Positions 44,309 through 56,097 of a DNA stretch of 64,000 bases are shown one piece after another. Source of the DNA: Cordilura impudica (Eukaryota; Arthropoda; Insecta; Diptera; Scathophagidae); assembly GCA_963682025.1 (NCBI GenBank), contig OY821517.1, positions 20,100,548 to 20,164,547 of the forward strand, given 5' to 3'. Below the pieces are notes generated by a model. The model saw nothing but the letters and a program-made list of their open reading frames with translations. It made no database searches and was not told where the DNA came from. Position 1 is the stretch's first letter, and every line of letters begins with the position of its first letter. The translations under genes and the position numbers were made by a program.

Positions 44309-44960
44309 TATATTGTTGTGTTTCTCTTTAAATAAATTAATACCTATTTTTTTTTTTTTTAATTTACATTGTTTTTTTATTAACAACTAAGTAATTTTGC
44401 ATTATTTGCTTTAGATGTTGGTGAATTTTTACTCTCTTTATAATATTCTCTGCTTGTCGACAAAATTTTGGATCGATTTTTAGCCCCTTTCGCGTGACCC
44501 AATTGATCTGAAACTTTGCAAGCAGGCTCGTGGCGATAAAAGAAATAATCCAACAAATTTTTTTTGTGATGCCAAAACAATGGAAACTCTTAAAATTTTC
44601 TACCAGAGTTGATAAAAAAAATGTACAAAGGGTTAGTTTTTATTATATTATTGCCACAACAATCACAAAAACAACAAGTCCAGCTATGACAACAATATAA
44701 CATTAAGAACAACAACAAGAGCAATATAGAAACATAATATTTTTCACTTTTTTTATTTTTTCAAAGGTTTCCCTGGACCTATTCAACCAATTTTAATGAT
44801 TTTTGAAGCAGAAATCTTCCCATGATTTCTGTCTTATTGAGGGCGTGATCGTGACAAGAACAACATAGAAAATCATATTTTTTAAGACTTTTTTTAGTTC
44901 CTCATTCAAAACTCGGGCCCTAATTCACCGATTTGGGCAGTTTTAAACAACAAACTTCTC
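44309..44960. other. Non-coding stretch, probably body of an old Helentron-type element
   Basis: No gene. The phrase CCCAATTGATCTGAAACTTTG near 44498-44518 is similar to the tandem-repeat phrase at 60542 and 60773, and a Helentron-type tail follows at 44961, so this may be a decayed element body (inference). Confidence 0.4.
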
Positions 44961-45192
44961 AGAATGTTAGTGAATCATTTTTATACCAATGAGCATCGTA
45001 GCTGCCCGATTGAAGTTGTTATCCTGATTTCCACACACGGACAGACGGACATCGCTATATCAACTCCGCTTGTTATAAGGATCACAAATATATATATGTA
45101 TATATATTTTGGGGTCCAGAATTTTTTTGTAATTATTACAAACGGAATGACAAACTTATATATACCCTCTGCACACTGGAGGGTATAAGAAC
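44961..45192 (+). mobile_element. Tail of a second Helentron-associated subfamily
   Basis: Contains GGACAGACGGACATCGCTAT, then ATCAACTC, ACAAACGGAATGACAAAC, and ends TATACCCTCTGCAC...GGAGGGTATAA. This tail text is common to Helentron-associated interspersed elements in flies but differs from the main family in this window. Confidence 0.7.
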
Positions 45193-45390
45193 CAGCATTA
45201 AAAATAAATGGAAAAAACATTTTTAACTTGTTAGACGCTTTTTTGTATTTTGGGAAAAATGTTCATATTTCACAATTTTCTCTATAACTGTGGAATGAAG
45301 CTAGTAACTAAAATTTAAAATTACAGCATATTCATGTGCTTTTAGAAAAGAAAAATATGTTTTCAATGTAAGCAATAACCGCCTAACTCG

Positions 45391-45740
45391 AAAATCATGC
45401 TTTCGAGAAAAATAACTTTTTATATAAATGTAATAGGGCTTCGTTACGACTTAGGTCAGAATATATGTATTAATAACTTTTGAAAAAGCAGTGTTAGAGA
45501 TATGGGGATTTCACGTAAATATAAAATATGATAACATACATAACTCAGATCGGCGAAAATCATTCTTTTGAGAAAAATAACTGTTTATATAAATGTAATG
45601 GGGTTTTATTACGACTTAGGTCAGTATGTTTTCATTAATAACTCTTTAAATAACAGCGTCAAAAAAATGGGGATTTCACGTAAATATAAAGCATTGTTAG
45701 TAGAATATGATAGCATACATAGCTCAAATCGTTCTTAAGT
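45391..45740. repeat. Diverged tandem duplication of about 165 bp
   Basis: Unit 1 (about 45391-45553) and unit 2 (about 45554-45735) share CGAGAAAAATAACTTTTTAT-, TTACGACTTAGGTCAG and GGGGATTTCACGTAAATATA-type phrases. No coding capacity. Origin unknown. Confidence 0.8.
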
Positions 45741-46579
45741 CGACTTAGGCGGTTATCGCTTGTGACCACAGATATATCAATGTTAGTAAAATTTTAAATT
45801 AAAATCCGATTTTTTTTCTCCAAATTCAATAATTCCACAATTTTAACATAAAATTGGTACCAAGACAGAATTACAAAATTAAACACGGTGGGCCACAAAA
45901 TATTTAAACACGGTGGGCCACATGCTGCTGATCTGCTGCGTGCCATCTGTCGACGACACACAGTGTCGCTAGTGCGGCCAAAAATGCCAAAAATGCCAAA
46001 AATGCCAAAATCGAAGATTGGAATTGTTAAAGTATTTTTAAGAAATTCGATAGATAATATTCCTATTAAGAAAAATCAAAATGAATTATATCAATATCTT
46101 AAACCATTTAAGCACAACATGGATCCGAAGTTTGATTTTCTGTTGATTGTTATGTGGAACTTAATAAATTAATAATTTTAAAATCGCTTGTACTTAAGAC
46201 GCTCTGTTGTGGTTCTACCATTATGTTTTATATGTCAATTTAAAATATAGTTTTCATATTTGATGGTACCCTTATTTTTTTTTTTATATTTATTACATAC
46301 GATTAATGACATTACTTAAAAGTAGACAATAAACAAAAACAGAGTTTAAATTAAAAACTAAATATTCAAAAGCGATTTAAAAAAAAACATTCAATAATAT
46401 ATCTCCAATTTTTTGATATATTCTTTCAGAAAGTTTGTATAACAAAACACCAAAATATAAATTGCCTATATTTGCCTATTTGTTTTTTATGTTAATTTAA
46501 CTTTAGTGGCAGCAGTTGTTGTAAAAGAACTTTTTTGGAATTTGGATGTCAAGTGAACTTACAACATTTGATAAAAAAA
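45741..46579. other. Non-coding stretch
   Basis: An open frame at 45888-46172 includes a short tandem repeat (AAAATGCCA, three times, 45980-46010) and a duplicated CACGGTGGGCCAC phrase. No domain recognised and no support for a gene. Confidence 0.45.
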
Positions 46580-47368
46580 ACAAGTAAGAAAATTATAGTC
46601 GGTCTAGACCGACTATACGATACCCTATACCATGCGTTCATAAACCCTATCTCTTAGGCCCAACTAACTGGACATAGAAAATAAACAAAAACCAAATTTG
46701 AGTGGAATTTTTATTAATTTTTTTTGGCTGCAGATATGAAAATTTCATATCGGATACTATATTTATATAGGGACTAGGTCCAAAAATGGACCGATCCTGA
46801 TCATGTTTGGTAAAGTCTCTTGTATTTTGCAAAAATATATACAAATAAAATTTGAGAAGGATCAATGCAATATTTTTGTTTTTTAATAGATTTAAGTGAA
46901 GATCGGGAAGCAGATCTATATGGGGTCAAAGGGATCATTTTTGGACTACTCAGTAATGGATGTAATGAACGCATACAAACCCAATTTGAGTAAGATCTAT
47001 ATGACCATTTGGATCTTATGGCAATTTATGTCGATTTCATATGGGTAATTTGAGTGGGGGCTAGGTCTGAACATGGACCGATTCTCACCAATTTCAACAG
47101 CGTTCATCCCATGGCCGACAAAAGCTTATATACCAAATTTCACCAAAACATATTCATATTTGCGACGTGCAGTTTGATTACAAGGTTTACATGGACACAC
47201 AGACGGATGGACGGACGGACGGACGGACGGACATTGTTAAATCAACTCAGAAAGTGATTCCGATTCGATCGGTATAATTAAAGATGGGTCTGGGTCAAAT
47301 ATTTTTGGTTGTTACAAACAGCAGCACAAAGTCATTATACCCAAACCACATAGTGGTATAGGGTATAA
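46580..47368 (+). mobile_element. DINE-1/Helentron-type element (plus)
   Basis: Complete copy: ACAAGTAAGAAAATTATAG, perfect 18-bp palindrome, GGACGGACGGACGGACGGAC core at 47208-47232, CCACATAGTGG hairpin and TATAGGGTATA end. It lies immediately upstream of the next TE remnant. Confidence 0.92.
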
Positions 47369-48452
47369 AAACTGATTTAATGGTTGAATTTATTTAAAAA
47401 AGCAGTTCTTTTTGGTCTAAATGAAGCAAAGCTATTAGAAAAGGTCAGTTTTTTGAAAGCGCAATTCAAAAAGAAATGGGAAGCTTCTAATAGAACCCGC
47501 GCAATTTTTGAAAAGAAAAATTTTGCTTGGCTGCTTTCCATAATAGCTTATAAGTCATGTGAAGATGTAACTCCGCTTAATGACGAGGTAAGCTATTAGC
47601 GTACTCCTGTTTTCTTACCCTTAACCCTTTTCGTATTTAGCAACCAAGTACTAGTAAAGGTAGACCGCGAAAAAGTTATGAAGAGTCGAGTGAGAGAGGA
47701 AAGCGGCGTAAAGTTCAAGAACTGCTAACTTTATATTCGTCAGAACGAATTAAAGGTGCTCCAGAATCAATAGAGAAGCGGGAAGGTGCTGACAATGATA
47801 AGTTCTTGTCTATAACAGACGCACTTGCCCTCTATTTTGATCTGAAGGTATCTGTTCGGAAATATAATGTTTTAAAACCTGTAGTTAAAGCTGCGCCCTT
47901 CATTATATCGGAAGTTTCGGCAGAGGTTCACCTACAAGCATTGTTGTACCGTACAGCAGAAAGCTTCCTTTAGATAATTCAATTAAATAGGGAAGCAAAT
48001 GTAATTCTAGAGTGCAAATGCGGTTTCGGTGGGAGCTTAGGGCATAGCAATTATAAACAGGAATTCAGTGAAAACACCAACAATGATGAATTTCTTTTTA
48101 TACCCTATACCACTATGTGGTGGATGAACGCTGCTGAAATTGGTGAGAATCAGTCCATATTCAGACCTAGCCCCCATACAAATGACCCCTATGAAATACT
48201 CAAATTGGGGTTGTATGCGTTTATTACATCCATTAATGAGTAGTCCAAAAATGACACCTAAGGGACAGCTCTTAGTCATAGGCCCCATATAGAGCTGCTT
48301 TCCGATCTTCACTTAAATCTATCAAAAAACAAAAATATAATATATATAAAAATAAAATACTAAAACCATAGACAGCAATGAATCTTTAAAATATTGCAGT
48401 ATACGATATATTCCAGGCCTAACAAACAAACACAATTTACAACAAATAATAA

Positions 48453-49272
48453 ACAAGTAAGAAAATTATAGTCGGTCTAGACCGACTATATGATACCCTA
48501 TACCATGCGTTTAGAGACCCTATCTCTCAGACCCAACTAACTGGATATAGAAAATAAGCATAAACCAAATTTGAGTGGGATTTTTATTAATTTTTTCGGC
48601 TGCAGATATGAAAAAGTTCATATCGGATGATATATCTATATGGGGACTAGGTCCAAAAATGGACCGATCCTGATCATGTTTGGTAAAGTCTCTTTTATTT
48701 TGCAAAAATATATACAAACAAAATTTGAGAAGAATCAGTGCAATATTTTAGTTTTTTGATAGATTTAAGTGAAGATCGGGAAGCAGCTCTATATGGGGCC
48801 TATGACTAAGAGTTGTCCCATAGAGATAATTTTTGGACTACTGATTAATGGATGTAATAAACACATACAAACCCAATTTGAATAAGATTTATATGATAAT
48901 TTGTATCTTATGGCAATTTAAGTCGATTTCATAGGGGTCACTTGTATGGGGGCTAGGTCTGAACATGTACCGATTCTCACCAATTTCAATAGCGTTCATT
49001 CCATGGCCGATAAAAGATTAAATACCAAATTTCATCAAAATATATTCATATTTGCGACCTGCAGTTTGATTACAAACTTTACATGGACACACAGACGGAC
49101 GGACGGACGGACGGACGGACGGACGGACGGACGGACATCGTTAAATCGAATCAGATAGTGATTCTGATTCGATCGGTATAATTAAAGATGGGTGTAGGTC
49201 AAATATTTTTGGTTGTTACAAACAGCAGCACAAAGTCATTATACCCAAACCACATAGTGGTATAGGGTATAA
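48453..49272 (+). mobile_element. DINE-1/Helentron-type element (plus), youngest layer of the nest
   Basis: Complete copy with perfect 18-bp palindrome near 48470-48487, the longest (GACG)n core in the window (49095-49136, about ten units) and TATAGGGTATAA end. Its two flanks belong to one Penelope reading frame (QQIIN before, NNNIIPAYK after). Confidence 0.92.
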
Positions 49273-49696
49273 CAACAACAATATAATCCCAGCGTACAAA
49301 CCAAATCAAACACTTAACAAAATATTCACAAACACAAAATCAACAATAAACAAATTTCAGCAAAACAACGTAGTTTATGAAATTAAATGTTTGGGAAACA
49401 AAGAACAAGAATGTGGGAGAGCATACATAGGCACAACAAAACGAAACTTACAAACAAGAATCAAAGAACATGAAACAGACATCAAAAAAGGGAGAGAAAC
49501 AACTGGACTCTCACAACATATAAGAGAATCCAATCATACAGCTGATCTAAACGAAGTTATAATATTAGACAAGGAAAAAAATAGCAACACAAGATATACA
49601 ATAGAAAGCCTGAGAATACAGCAAAAAATAGACAATACAATAAACAACAAGGAAGACATAGACAACATAAACTTCATATATTCATTTGCACTGTGA
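49273..49696 (+). pseudogene. GIY-YIG endonuclease domain of a Penelope-like element
   Basis: The open frame continues from the element end at 49272 to a TGA at 49694. The domain is YEIKCLGNKEQECGRAYIG, then TTKRNLQTRIKEHETDIKK, then LSQHIRESNHTADL. YEI and AYIG are the GIY-YIG pair, the Arg in TRIKEH is the catalytic Arg position, and the H-x-x-x-S-N-H segment is typical. In Penelope elements this nickase opens target DNA for the upstream reverse transcriptase, which is missing here. The domain itself has no stop, but the gene is 5'-truncated. Confidence 0.85.
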
Positions 49697-49927
49697 TACT
49701 AAAGTTAAATTCTGTGATATAAATGTTTTAGTTTTTCAATAGTTTACTTATTTGTTTATTTATATATGCTGTGTTTTTAAAATCAATCAATTTGTGATGT
49801 CAAAATACACCAATAATTTTTATTAATGTTATAAGTTAAAAATTCATGTAAAGGAAAATTGTTTTTAATGTTTTATGTCTTTATATTGATTGTTTTTTCT
49901 TCTTTGTGTTAGATTCAAAATAAAATG

Positions 49928-49966
49928 CCCCTAAAGATGTTGACAAAAACTCAACGAAACGTAGGG
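49928..49966 (+). ncRNA. Degenerate hammerhead-like motif of the Penelope element
   Basis: CCC, CTAAAGA, stem GTTGA/TCAAC, GAAA, CGTA, GGG. It has the same layout as the motif at 14507-14544: stem I is CCC/GGG here and TCC/GGA there, stem II has five pairs in both. The core CTAAAGA differs from CTGATGA at two positions, so this copy is probably inactive. Confidence 0.45.
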
Positions 49967-50793
49967 AAATAATGAAATAAAGAATTTTTATTTTTTTTTA
50001 TCTTACATTTAATAAAATTGATCAAAAAAGCCCCACGTACACTCTATAATACATAAAACAAATAAGTTTGGTCTAAAATCAATATTCCAAAAATATTGCT
50101 CTGATTCTTCTCAAATTTTGTTTGTATATATTTTTGCAAAATACAGGAGACTTTACCAGCCATGATCAGGATCGGTCAATTTTTGGACCTAGTCCCCATA
50201 TAGATATAGCATCTGCAGCCAAAAAAATTAATAAAAATCCGACTCAAATTTGGTTTTTTTTTATTTTCTATATCCAGTTAGTTGGGGCTAAGCGATAGGG
50301 TCTCGAAACGCATGGTATAGGGTACCGTATAGTCGTTCTAGACCGACTATAATTTTTTTTACTTGTTGTTATTGCTATTACGCCCCTAAAAATTACTGAT
50401 ACAGAAAAACAATTAGATTTTTGACTGAATAAAACACCATAGTCACCGGATTTATGGCGCCCACTGAAATTTTTGTTTATGAGAGAAAGTCAGGAGCAAA
50501 TCCATAAAACAGAAAAGGAAACAACTAGCCAAATTGAAAGGCTACAGACAAAAATTTTATGTTTAAATGGCGTGAAAATTACGGTGTCCTATTTTCTTCA
50601 CCATAGAATGGTGGACGGAGCAGTTGTTAATGTTCTTTTGGAAAAGAACTCTTCAAGTACGTGCTACTTATGTGGTTCTACTCCAAAAGTAACGAATATT
50701 TATCTGAAGATAAATATTTTAAATATGGACTTTCAAAACAACAAGCATGGATTAAGTGCTTTGAATGCCATGCTATGTGCCATAAATCAATAA

Positions 50794-51071
50794 AATTTAA
50801 GTGGGCGTAGTATAAAAATGGGCGTGACAGTCTCTCCCATTTTAATTTATTAATAAGGGTCTGCAGTCCTTTTAGGTTCCATAATTTAAAAACTCTAAGT
50901 CAAAAATTTAAAATGTTATGATTTCCCTTAATATGGAAGGTGGATAAATGTACATGGATTTTTCAGTGATTTTTTGTAGTTGTTTGAGCTTTGATTTATT
51001 TTAGCGGGAACGAGGACAATTTTTTTTATTTTTCTTTTTATTGGTATATATTTTTGTATAGCATCAAATAT
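50794..51071. repeat. Diverged repeat around GTGGGCGTAG
   Basis: AGTGGGCGTAGTATAAAAA at 50803 resembles GAGTGGGCGTAGCAGAAAAA at 53757. The jockey element separates the two stretches, and its target duplication shows they were continuous before insertion. Origin not recognised. Confidence 0.5.
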
Positions 51072-53672
51072 TTTTTTTTTTTTTTTCTTTCATTTATTTA
51101 TTTGCAATCTATTTTACAATAATAAGCAAATTACAGCAATTAAACCTTCACATGAGTTTTAATCTCCAATGAGGTTAAAACATTCATACATATGTATACA
51201 TACTAAAGGTGTATACTATAAATAACTTAACTACTTATGTATATTTATTATTTTATATTTTTATATATTTATATATATTTACAAAGGTTTTATTTACATA
51301 TATACAGTTTTTATTTTAAAAATCGTAGGTCAAGGACATGGAGTCTTTTAAGTCTTTTAACTTCGTCGTAATCGTCCAATAAACTAATTGCAAGTGCGTT
51401 AGAATGATTGCTAAGTCTTTCCAAGTATTTGGTGCTAAATCTACTAATTTCATTTTTGACTTTAGTTATGGATAAGTCCTTATGGATATTGTCATTTGTC
51501 ATAAACCAGGGTGCATCTGCAATCATCCGAAGGGTTTTTGATTGGTATCGTTGAAGAATTTCAATGTTAGAGTTGCTCGCGGTCCCCCATAATTGTATAC
51601 CATATGTCCATATGGGTTTAAGAATAATTTTATACAACATGACTTTATTTTCGAGACTTAATTTTGATTTTTGACCTAGCAACCAGTACATTCTTTTAGT
51701 TTTAATATTTAATTGGTCCCTTTTAGCTTCGATGTGTTTTCTCCATGTGAGTTTTCTATCTATATGCATTCCGAGATACTTAGCACAATCTGATTTAGGA
51801 ATTTCTTCACCATTTAGAAAAATAGGAGGACAATCACCTTTTCTTAAAGCAAAAGTAATATGGGATGATTTTTCAGCATTAACACAAATATTCCATGTTT
51901 TCAACCAATTTGAAATATTGTTAAGGTTTCTTTGGATCAGTTCGGAGGCTTTGACTTTACAGCTGTTTCTTGCTATTAAAGCAGTATCATCAGCATATGT
52001 AGCGACAGTGACGTCTTCATCCACAGGCATATCTGATGTAAAAATAGTGTAAAGTACAGGACCTAAAACACTTCCTTGGGGTATACCAGCTTTGATATCA
52101 CAAATGTTGGATATTTCATCGTTTACTTTCACATAAAATTTGCGATCTTTTAGATACGACTTTAGAACTAAATAAAAAGGTGCAGGAAGAAGTTGCTTTA
52201 ATTTAAAGAGAAGGCCAGGATGCCAGACTCTATCGAAAGCTTGTTTTACATCCAGAAACAAAGCAGAGGAGTATTCCTTATTTTCCAATGCATTTCTAAC
52301 TTCATTTACTATACGATGGCATTGTTCTGGTGTACCGTGGTTATGGCGAAATCCAAATTGATGTTCAGGTATAATATTGTTTACATCCAAAATTGGCTGA
52401 AGTCTATGCAGAAATAGTTTTTCAAACACTTTTGAAAATGTAACTAATAGACTTATCGGCCTGTAAGACCTTAAGTCATTTTCTGGCTTATTAGGTTTTG
52501 GTACCATCAATATCTCTGCACATTTCCATTGAGCAGGAAAATGATTCAGTCTCAAAATTGAATTAAAGATAAGTGTTAAAAAAATAATAGATTTTTTTGG
52601 TAATGCCTTAAGGTCTTTGGCACATAACTTATTGTATCCCGGACATTTTTTGTTATTTAATTTGGAAATTTCTTGAGCTACTTCATAGGGTGATATATGT
52701 TTAATTGGTAAGTCCATTTGGCAAGGGCTTTCAAGAAACGCAGTTACTTCACTAGATGAATTGTTGAAAGCAAATGGTTCAAATGTAGATTTCAGGTATT
52801 GAGAAAAACTATCAGCTTTGCTTAAATCAGATTTACACCAGATGCCATTTGAATCTTTCACAGCTACATTTCTTTTTGTTGGTCTTTTTAAAAACTTTGT
52901 GGCATTCCATAATTTGTGTTCATTGTTTTTTAATGGACTAAGATTTTGTAAATAGCAGCTAAATTGTTCATTTTTTGCCTCGGTTAAGCGTTGTTTTAAT
53001 TCTTTTGTGGCCCGATTTAAATTAGTTTTATCTGCTGGATTTCTTGTTTGTTTCCATGTCCTTCTTAAATTTCTTTTAATTCTTACTAAATCTCTAATTT
53101 CAGCAGATACAATTACTTTATTTCGACCACTATCCGGTGCTGTTGCTGGTGTTGACAAACACGCTGCTTCATGTATTAAGTTTGTGAAGTTTTCAACTGC
53201 ATTATCGAGCCCATCCCCATCTTTAATTCGTATATTAAGGTTAATGTTTCTTTCTATCCAGTATTTAAAAGAATTTAAATCAGTTTTGTTTGTAATAACT
53301 TTATACATTTCATTAACTTGTAAATAACTCGCATTATAATTTACTAATAAAGCTGAATGGTCGGAACTTAGTTCATCAGTTTCTAAGATATCTAAACAAT
53401 TATTAGCAATGCCTCCGTAAACAACAAAATCCAATAGGTCTGGTATTTTTCTGGGGTCGCTTGGCCAATATGTGGGTTTGCCTGTAGATAGAACAGAGTA
53501 ATTATTTTTCATTACGCATTTGTAAAGTTCTTTGCCTTTGGGATTAGCAAGTCTAGAACCCCACCACTGATGTTTGGCGTTGTAGTCTCCACCAACAATA
53601 AATTTAGGTCCCATTTTTTTAAAAAAAGATTCATAATCTTCGCATGTAATTTTATGTTTTGGTGGAATGTAG
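51072..53672 (-). mobile_element. Jockey-clade non-LTR retrotransposon, 5'-truncated, 13-bp target duplication
   Basis: Minus-strand insertion ending in a poly-A tail (the T run at 51072-51088 on the plus strand). TAGCATCAAATAT is found next to both ends (about 51058-51070 and 53670-53682). The 5' end is cut within the endonuclease domain, as is usual for incomplete reverse transcription. A ~240-bp 3' UTR follows the stop at 51311. Confidence 0.9.
51311..53672 (-). CDS. Jockey-type endonuclease-reverse transcriptase, truncated at the N-terminus
   Basis: An open frame runs without a stop from the truncation point (YIPPKHKI, upstream of the first Met at 53614) to 51311, at least 767 residues. 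Visible parts: end of the AP endonuclease with GGDYNAKHQWWGSRLANPKG and SDHSALL; linker; RT with ILMVPKPNKPENDLRSYRPI, motif A LFLDVKQAFDRVWHP, GIPQGSVLGPVLY, catalytic YADDTA near residue 540, LGMHIDRKLTWRKHI; C-terminal end RLHVLDLRFLK. The catalytic RT residues are intact, but the first ~100 endonuclease residues and ORF1 are absent, so it cannot move on its own. The clean frame indicates a recent insertion. Confidence 0.9.
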
Positions 53673-54352
53673 CATCAAATATAAAATTTTAAATTTTTTA
53701 TAACTATTATCATTAAATTTGAATAGGGGTACAAAACTGATATATTGTGCAACTTTGAGTGGGCGTAGCAGAAAAAGATGGCGCTGCAACTTACTCATTT
53801 TTCTTTTTTCCTACTTTTGGGGTGCCTGATAATTTGTGTGCCAAATTTCATGACTCTAGATCTAAAACTGTGGATTTTAGAATTTGCCTTTATATGGGAG
53901 ATGGGCGTGGTAGTGGGCTGATCTTTACGCCTTTTCAAAAATTTCTTAATTACGTCGAAATAGGTGTCCATACCAAATTTCATTGCTCTGCAGGCACTCT
54001 TTCTATTTTTGAGCAAGAAATGTATGGGCTCGTTACACTATGCGACACTCCCTTCGGTCATCTGCAGAGGGAACCTCCTGATAACAGATACCGAATACTG
54101 GCGACTAGAATAGGTTAGGGTTGTATGCAAATTTAAAATTTTTTTATCATTTTATTTCATTGTTTCTTTCATGTAAATTATCTGTTCGGAACTGCTTTCA
54201 ACATTTAAATGCTTTGTCCTTTTCACACATTTAATTCTTAGTCTGTTGTTATAAACATGGTGCATGTTTGTTATTGTGAGAACAATTTTATTTAAAATCA
54301 CACCTAAAGAAGTTCCTCCTGTGGAAGCAAGAAAAATGTGATTTTTTTTTAA
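53673..54352. other. Non-coding stretch, right part of the jockey target repeat
   Basis: Contains GTGCCAAATTTCATGACTCT and ACCAAATTTCATTGCTCTGC-like phrases with GATGGGCGTGG between, a repeat style common in calyptrate intergenic TEs. The open frame at 53759-54118 reads through it without a recognisable domain. Confidence 0.45.
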
Positions 54353-54869
54353 CCTTCATCTCACCCTTGTGTGGAAAACCACACAATATGAAAATATTTT
54401 GTACGCAGAAAAAATAATAATTAAGCGATGTTCATAAAATTTCTTGACTTTTGCTGTCGCATCGATTATATACAGAAAACGTATTAATTGATTCAAAAAT
54501 ATTTTTTTACAACGAGATATTTAAAAAGTGACGTTGCTTACCCTGGTGTGTGGTTTTCCACACGTATGTATTTTATATATATTTTGTACTAGGAACATTA
54601 TTTTTTGCCATCAAATGTCCATTCCTATTGATGTTATGACATACTATGAACCTATTATACAATATAAACAATTGATAATGTTATTCTGAAGTGATCAAAT
54701 GCATATGCAAAGGAACAATGCTGTGAAAGCTATACCGAAATCGACTCAGACTTTTTACATGCATATATCGGTGTTCCTATTTTGGCTGGACTTTACAGGT
54801 CTATGCTTCTAACTAATCTAATGTTTTAGATATAATTGTGATAATATAGATGAAAGAATGAGACAATGT

Positions 54870-55690
54870 TGGATTTATTTAGATCGATGATGTCGAAGAA
54901 GACATTTCAATACATGAATAGTGTTATTTGGTTCGATAACATTATAAGCAGACATCAAGAAAGCATTACGGACTAATTTGCTGCAATTCGTGAAATATTA
55001 GACAAATGGTCTGAACTATTATTACTGCAAACCATCTGAATGTGTTACAGTTGACGAACAATTGCTATGTTTTTATAGGAGATGCAAGTTTCAACAACAT
55101 ATGCCTTCTAAGCCGAATGGAATTAAATTTTGGGTTTTAGTTTGCTCTAAAACTTATTACGTTTAGAAAATGCAACCATATTTGGGTAAACCAGTTGGTG
55201 GTTTAGCTGAAAAAAGTTAAGGTGAACGTGTAATTTTGAATTATGTTCGAAGAGTGAAGAGTCATAACATAACAGTGGGCAAGTTTTTCTGATCTTGCGA
55301 ATTTGCCAAAAAGTTGTTACCCAAATTGGCAAACAAACAAACAAACAATGCGAAGAGTTTTCTTGCGTGAGCTTAGAATACCTCTTGTATTACCAACAAT
55401 TTACAAAATGAATCAGTGGGGGAGCCCAGTTGCTCAATAGCACATTCCACATCTTCAATGTTTCGTCAACCTTAGAATCTGGAGAGCGCCCATCAGTATC
55501 ATTTGACATTACCCCAAAGAGATCAAAAGTGTTTCTCTGAATATCGAAGGAAAAGCTAGATGTTACATATGTTATTACGAGAAGTCGAAAACTAAGAACA
55601 ATGTATATAAAACGATGCGCTGTTTCTACCAAGAAGGTATATGTAAGCATACTAGTAACCGTAATGTTTATTTAAATGTATTGAAGAGAA
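54870..55690 (+). pseudogene. piggyBac transposase remnant
   Basis: In shifting frames: FAAIREILDKWSE, CVTVDEQLLCFYRRCKFQQH followed by MPSKPNGIKFWVL, PYLGKPVGGLAE, ITVGKFF-, CEFAKKLLPKL, and the C-terminal Cys-rich finger KARCYICYYEKSKTKNNVY, then MRCFYQEGICKHTS. VDEQL and MPSKP are characteristic of piggyBac DDE transposases (the Asp of VDEQ is a catalytic residue position). Many stops and a deletion between the catalytic core and the finger make it inactive. Confidence 0.85.
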
Positions 55691-55721
55691 ACTAATTTGA
55701 CGAGATACCAAAATATAAAAA

Positions 55722-56097
55722 TCTATAATATTAATGGGCTAGACGATTTCTTGTGATCGATGTGTTGTTTTATCCCGATTTTTACCAAACTTATATTATT
55801 TGAAAGGTATTTCTTTTTAGCCGCTTTGCAGATTTTCAGATTTTAAAATTTTTCCCTTTATTTTGAGTAAATTGCATTTAAAGTTGCTACTAACACATAC
55901 ACAAAATTATACAATGCTATGTGTGTGTTTATTAAATTTGTTAATGTGTTTGTAATAAAAATGAGTTTGTTATTTGTGTTGATTTGTGAATTGGCTATAA
56001 TCGATTAGCATACCTTTAGGGTATTTATTTATTTAATTAAAAAAAAATAAAATTTCCTAGAATTTGCACTCGAATTTCGAGGGCTGGAATCTGCTTG
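55722..56097 (+). mobile_element. Non-autonomous Helitron, copy D, inside piggyBac
   Basis: A|TCTATAATATTAATGGGC at the start; hairpin CTCGAATTTCGAG then GGCTGGAATCTGCTTG|T at the end (CTTG instead of CTAG). It is 376 bp. This copy and copy E preserve the 5' start best. Confidence 0.85.

Larger units (their letters stand above)
48339..50087 (+). mobile_element. 5'-truncated Penelope-like element
   Basis: Begins in the C-terminal part of the element's protein (IRYIPGLTNKHNLQQIIN), is interrupted by a DINE at 48453-49272, continues NNNIIPAYKPNQTL and reaches the GIY-YIG domain (separate entry). It ends with a non-coding tail that holds a hammerhead-like motif and an AATGAAATAAAG signal. The reverse transcriptase is lost. 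A 9-bp CAAAAATAT is present on both sides. Confidence 0.8.
48100..50366 (-). mobile_element. DINE-1/Helentron-type element (minus), split by a Penelope fragment
   Basis: Two parts of one copy. 48100-48338 has the 3' end TACCCTATACCACTATGTGG and the central body, with the (GTCC)n core deleted. 50088-50366 has the rest, through ...GTCGTTCTAGACCGACTATA to ACTTGT. CAAAAATAT is present at both break points (48330-48338 and 50088-50096), as expected for an insertion with target duplication. The whole copy lies within the uncharacterised TE gene. Confidence 0.75.
47384..50793 (+). pseudogene. Second uncharacterised TE-associated protein gene, split by nested insertions
   Basis: First part 47384-48099: VSFLKAQFKKKWEASNRTRA, then EKKNFAWLLSI, a plausible GT-AG intron (47589-47640), KGRPRKSYEESSERGKRRKV, DALALYFDLKVSVRKYNVL, and HSNYKQEFSENTNNDEFLF. 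Second part 50370-50793: VIAITPLKI, FLFMRESQEQIHKTEKETTS, HRMVDGAVVNVLLEKNSSST, CYLCGST. Joining 48099 to 50370 continues one frame (NDEFLF-VIAITPLKI). The order matches a multicopy uncharacterised arthropod family that I regard as TE encoded. Function unknown; a CxxC near the end suggests metal binding. Stops in both parts make it a pseudogene. Confidence 0.7.

Noticed and set aside
45888..46172. 94-residue open frame
   Set aside because: Includes a nine-base tandem repeat and no recognisable domain or conserved context.
53759..54118. 119-residue open frame near the jockey insertion
   Set aside because: No domain; it covers repeat phrases (CCAAATTTCAT-type) seen in non-coding DNA.
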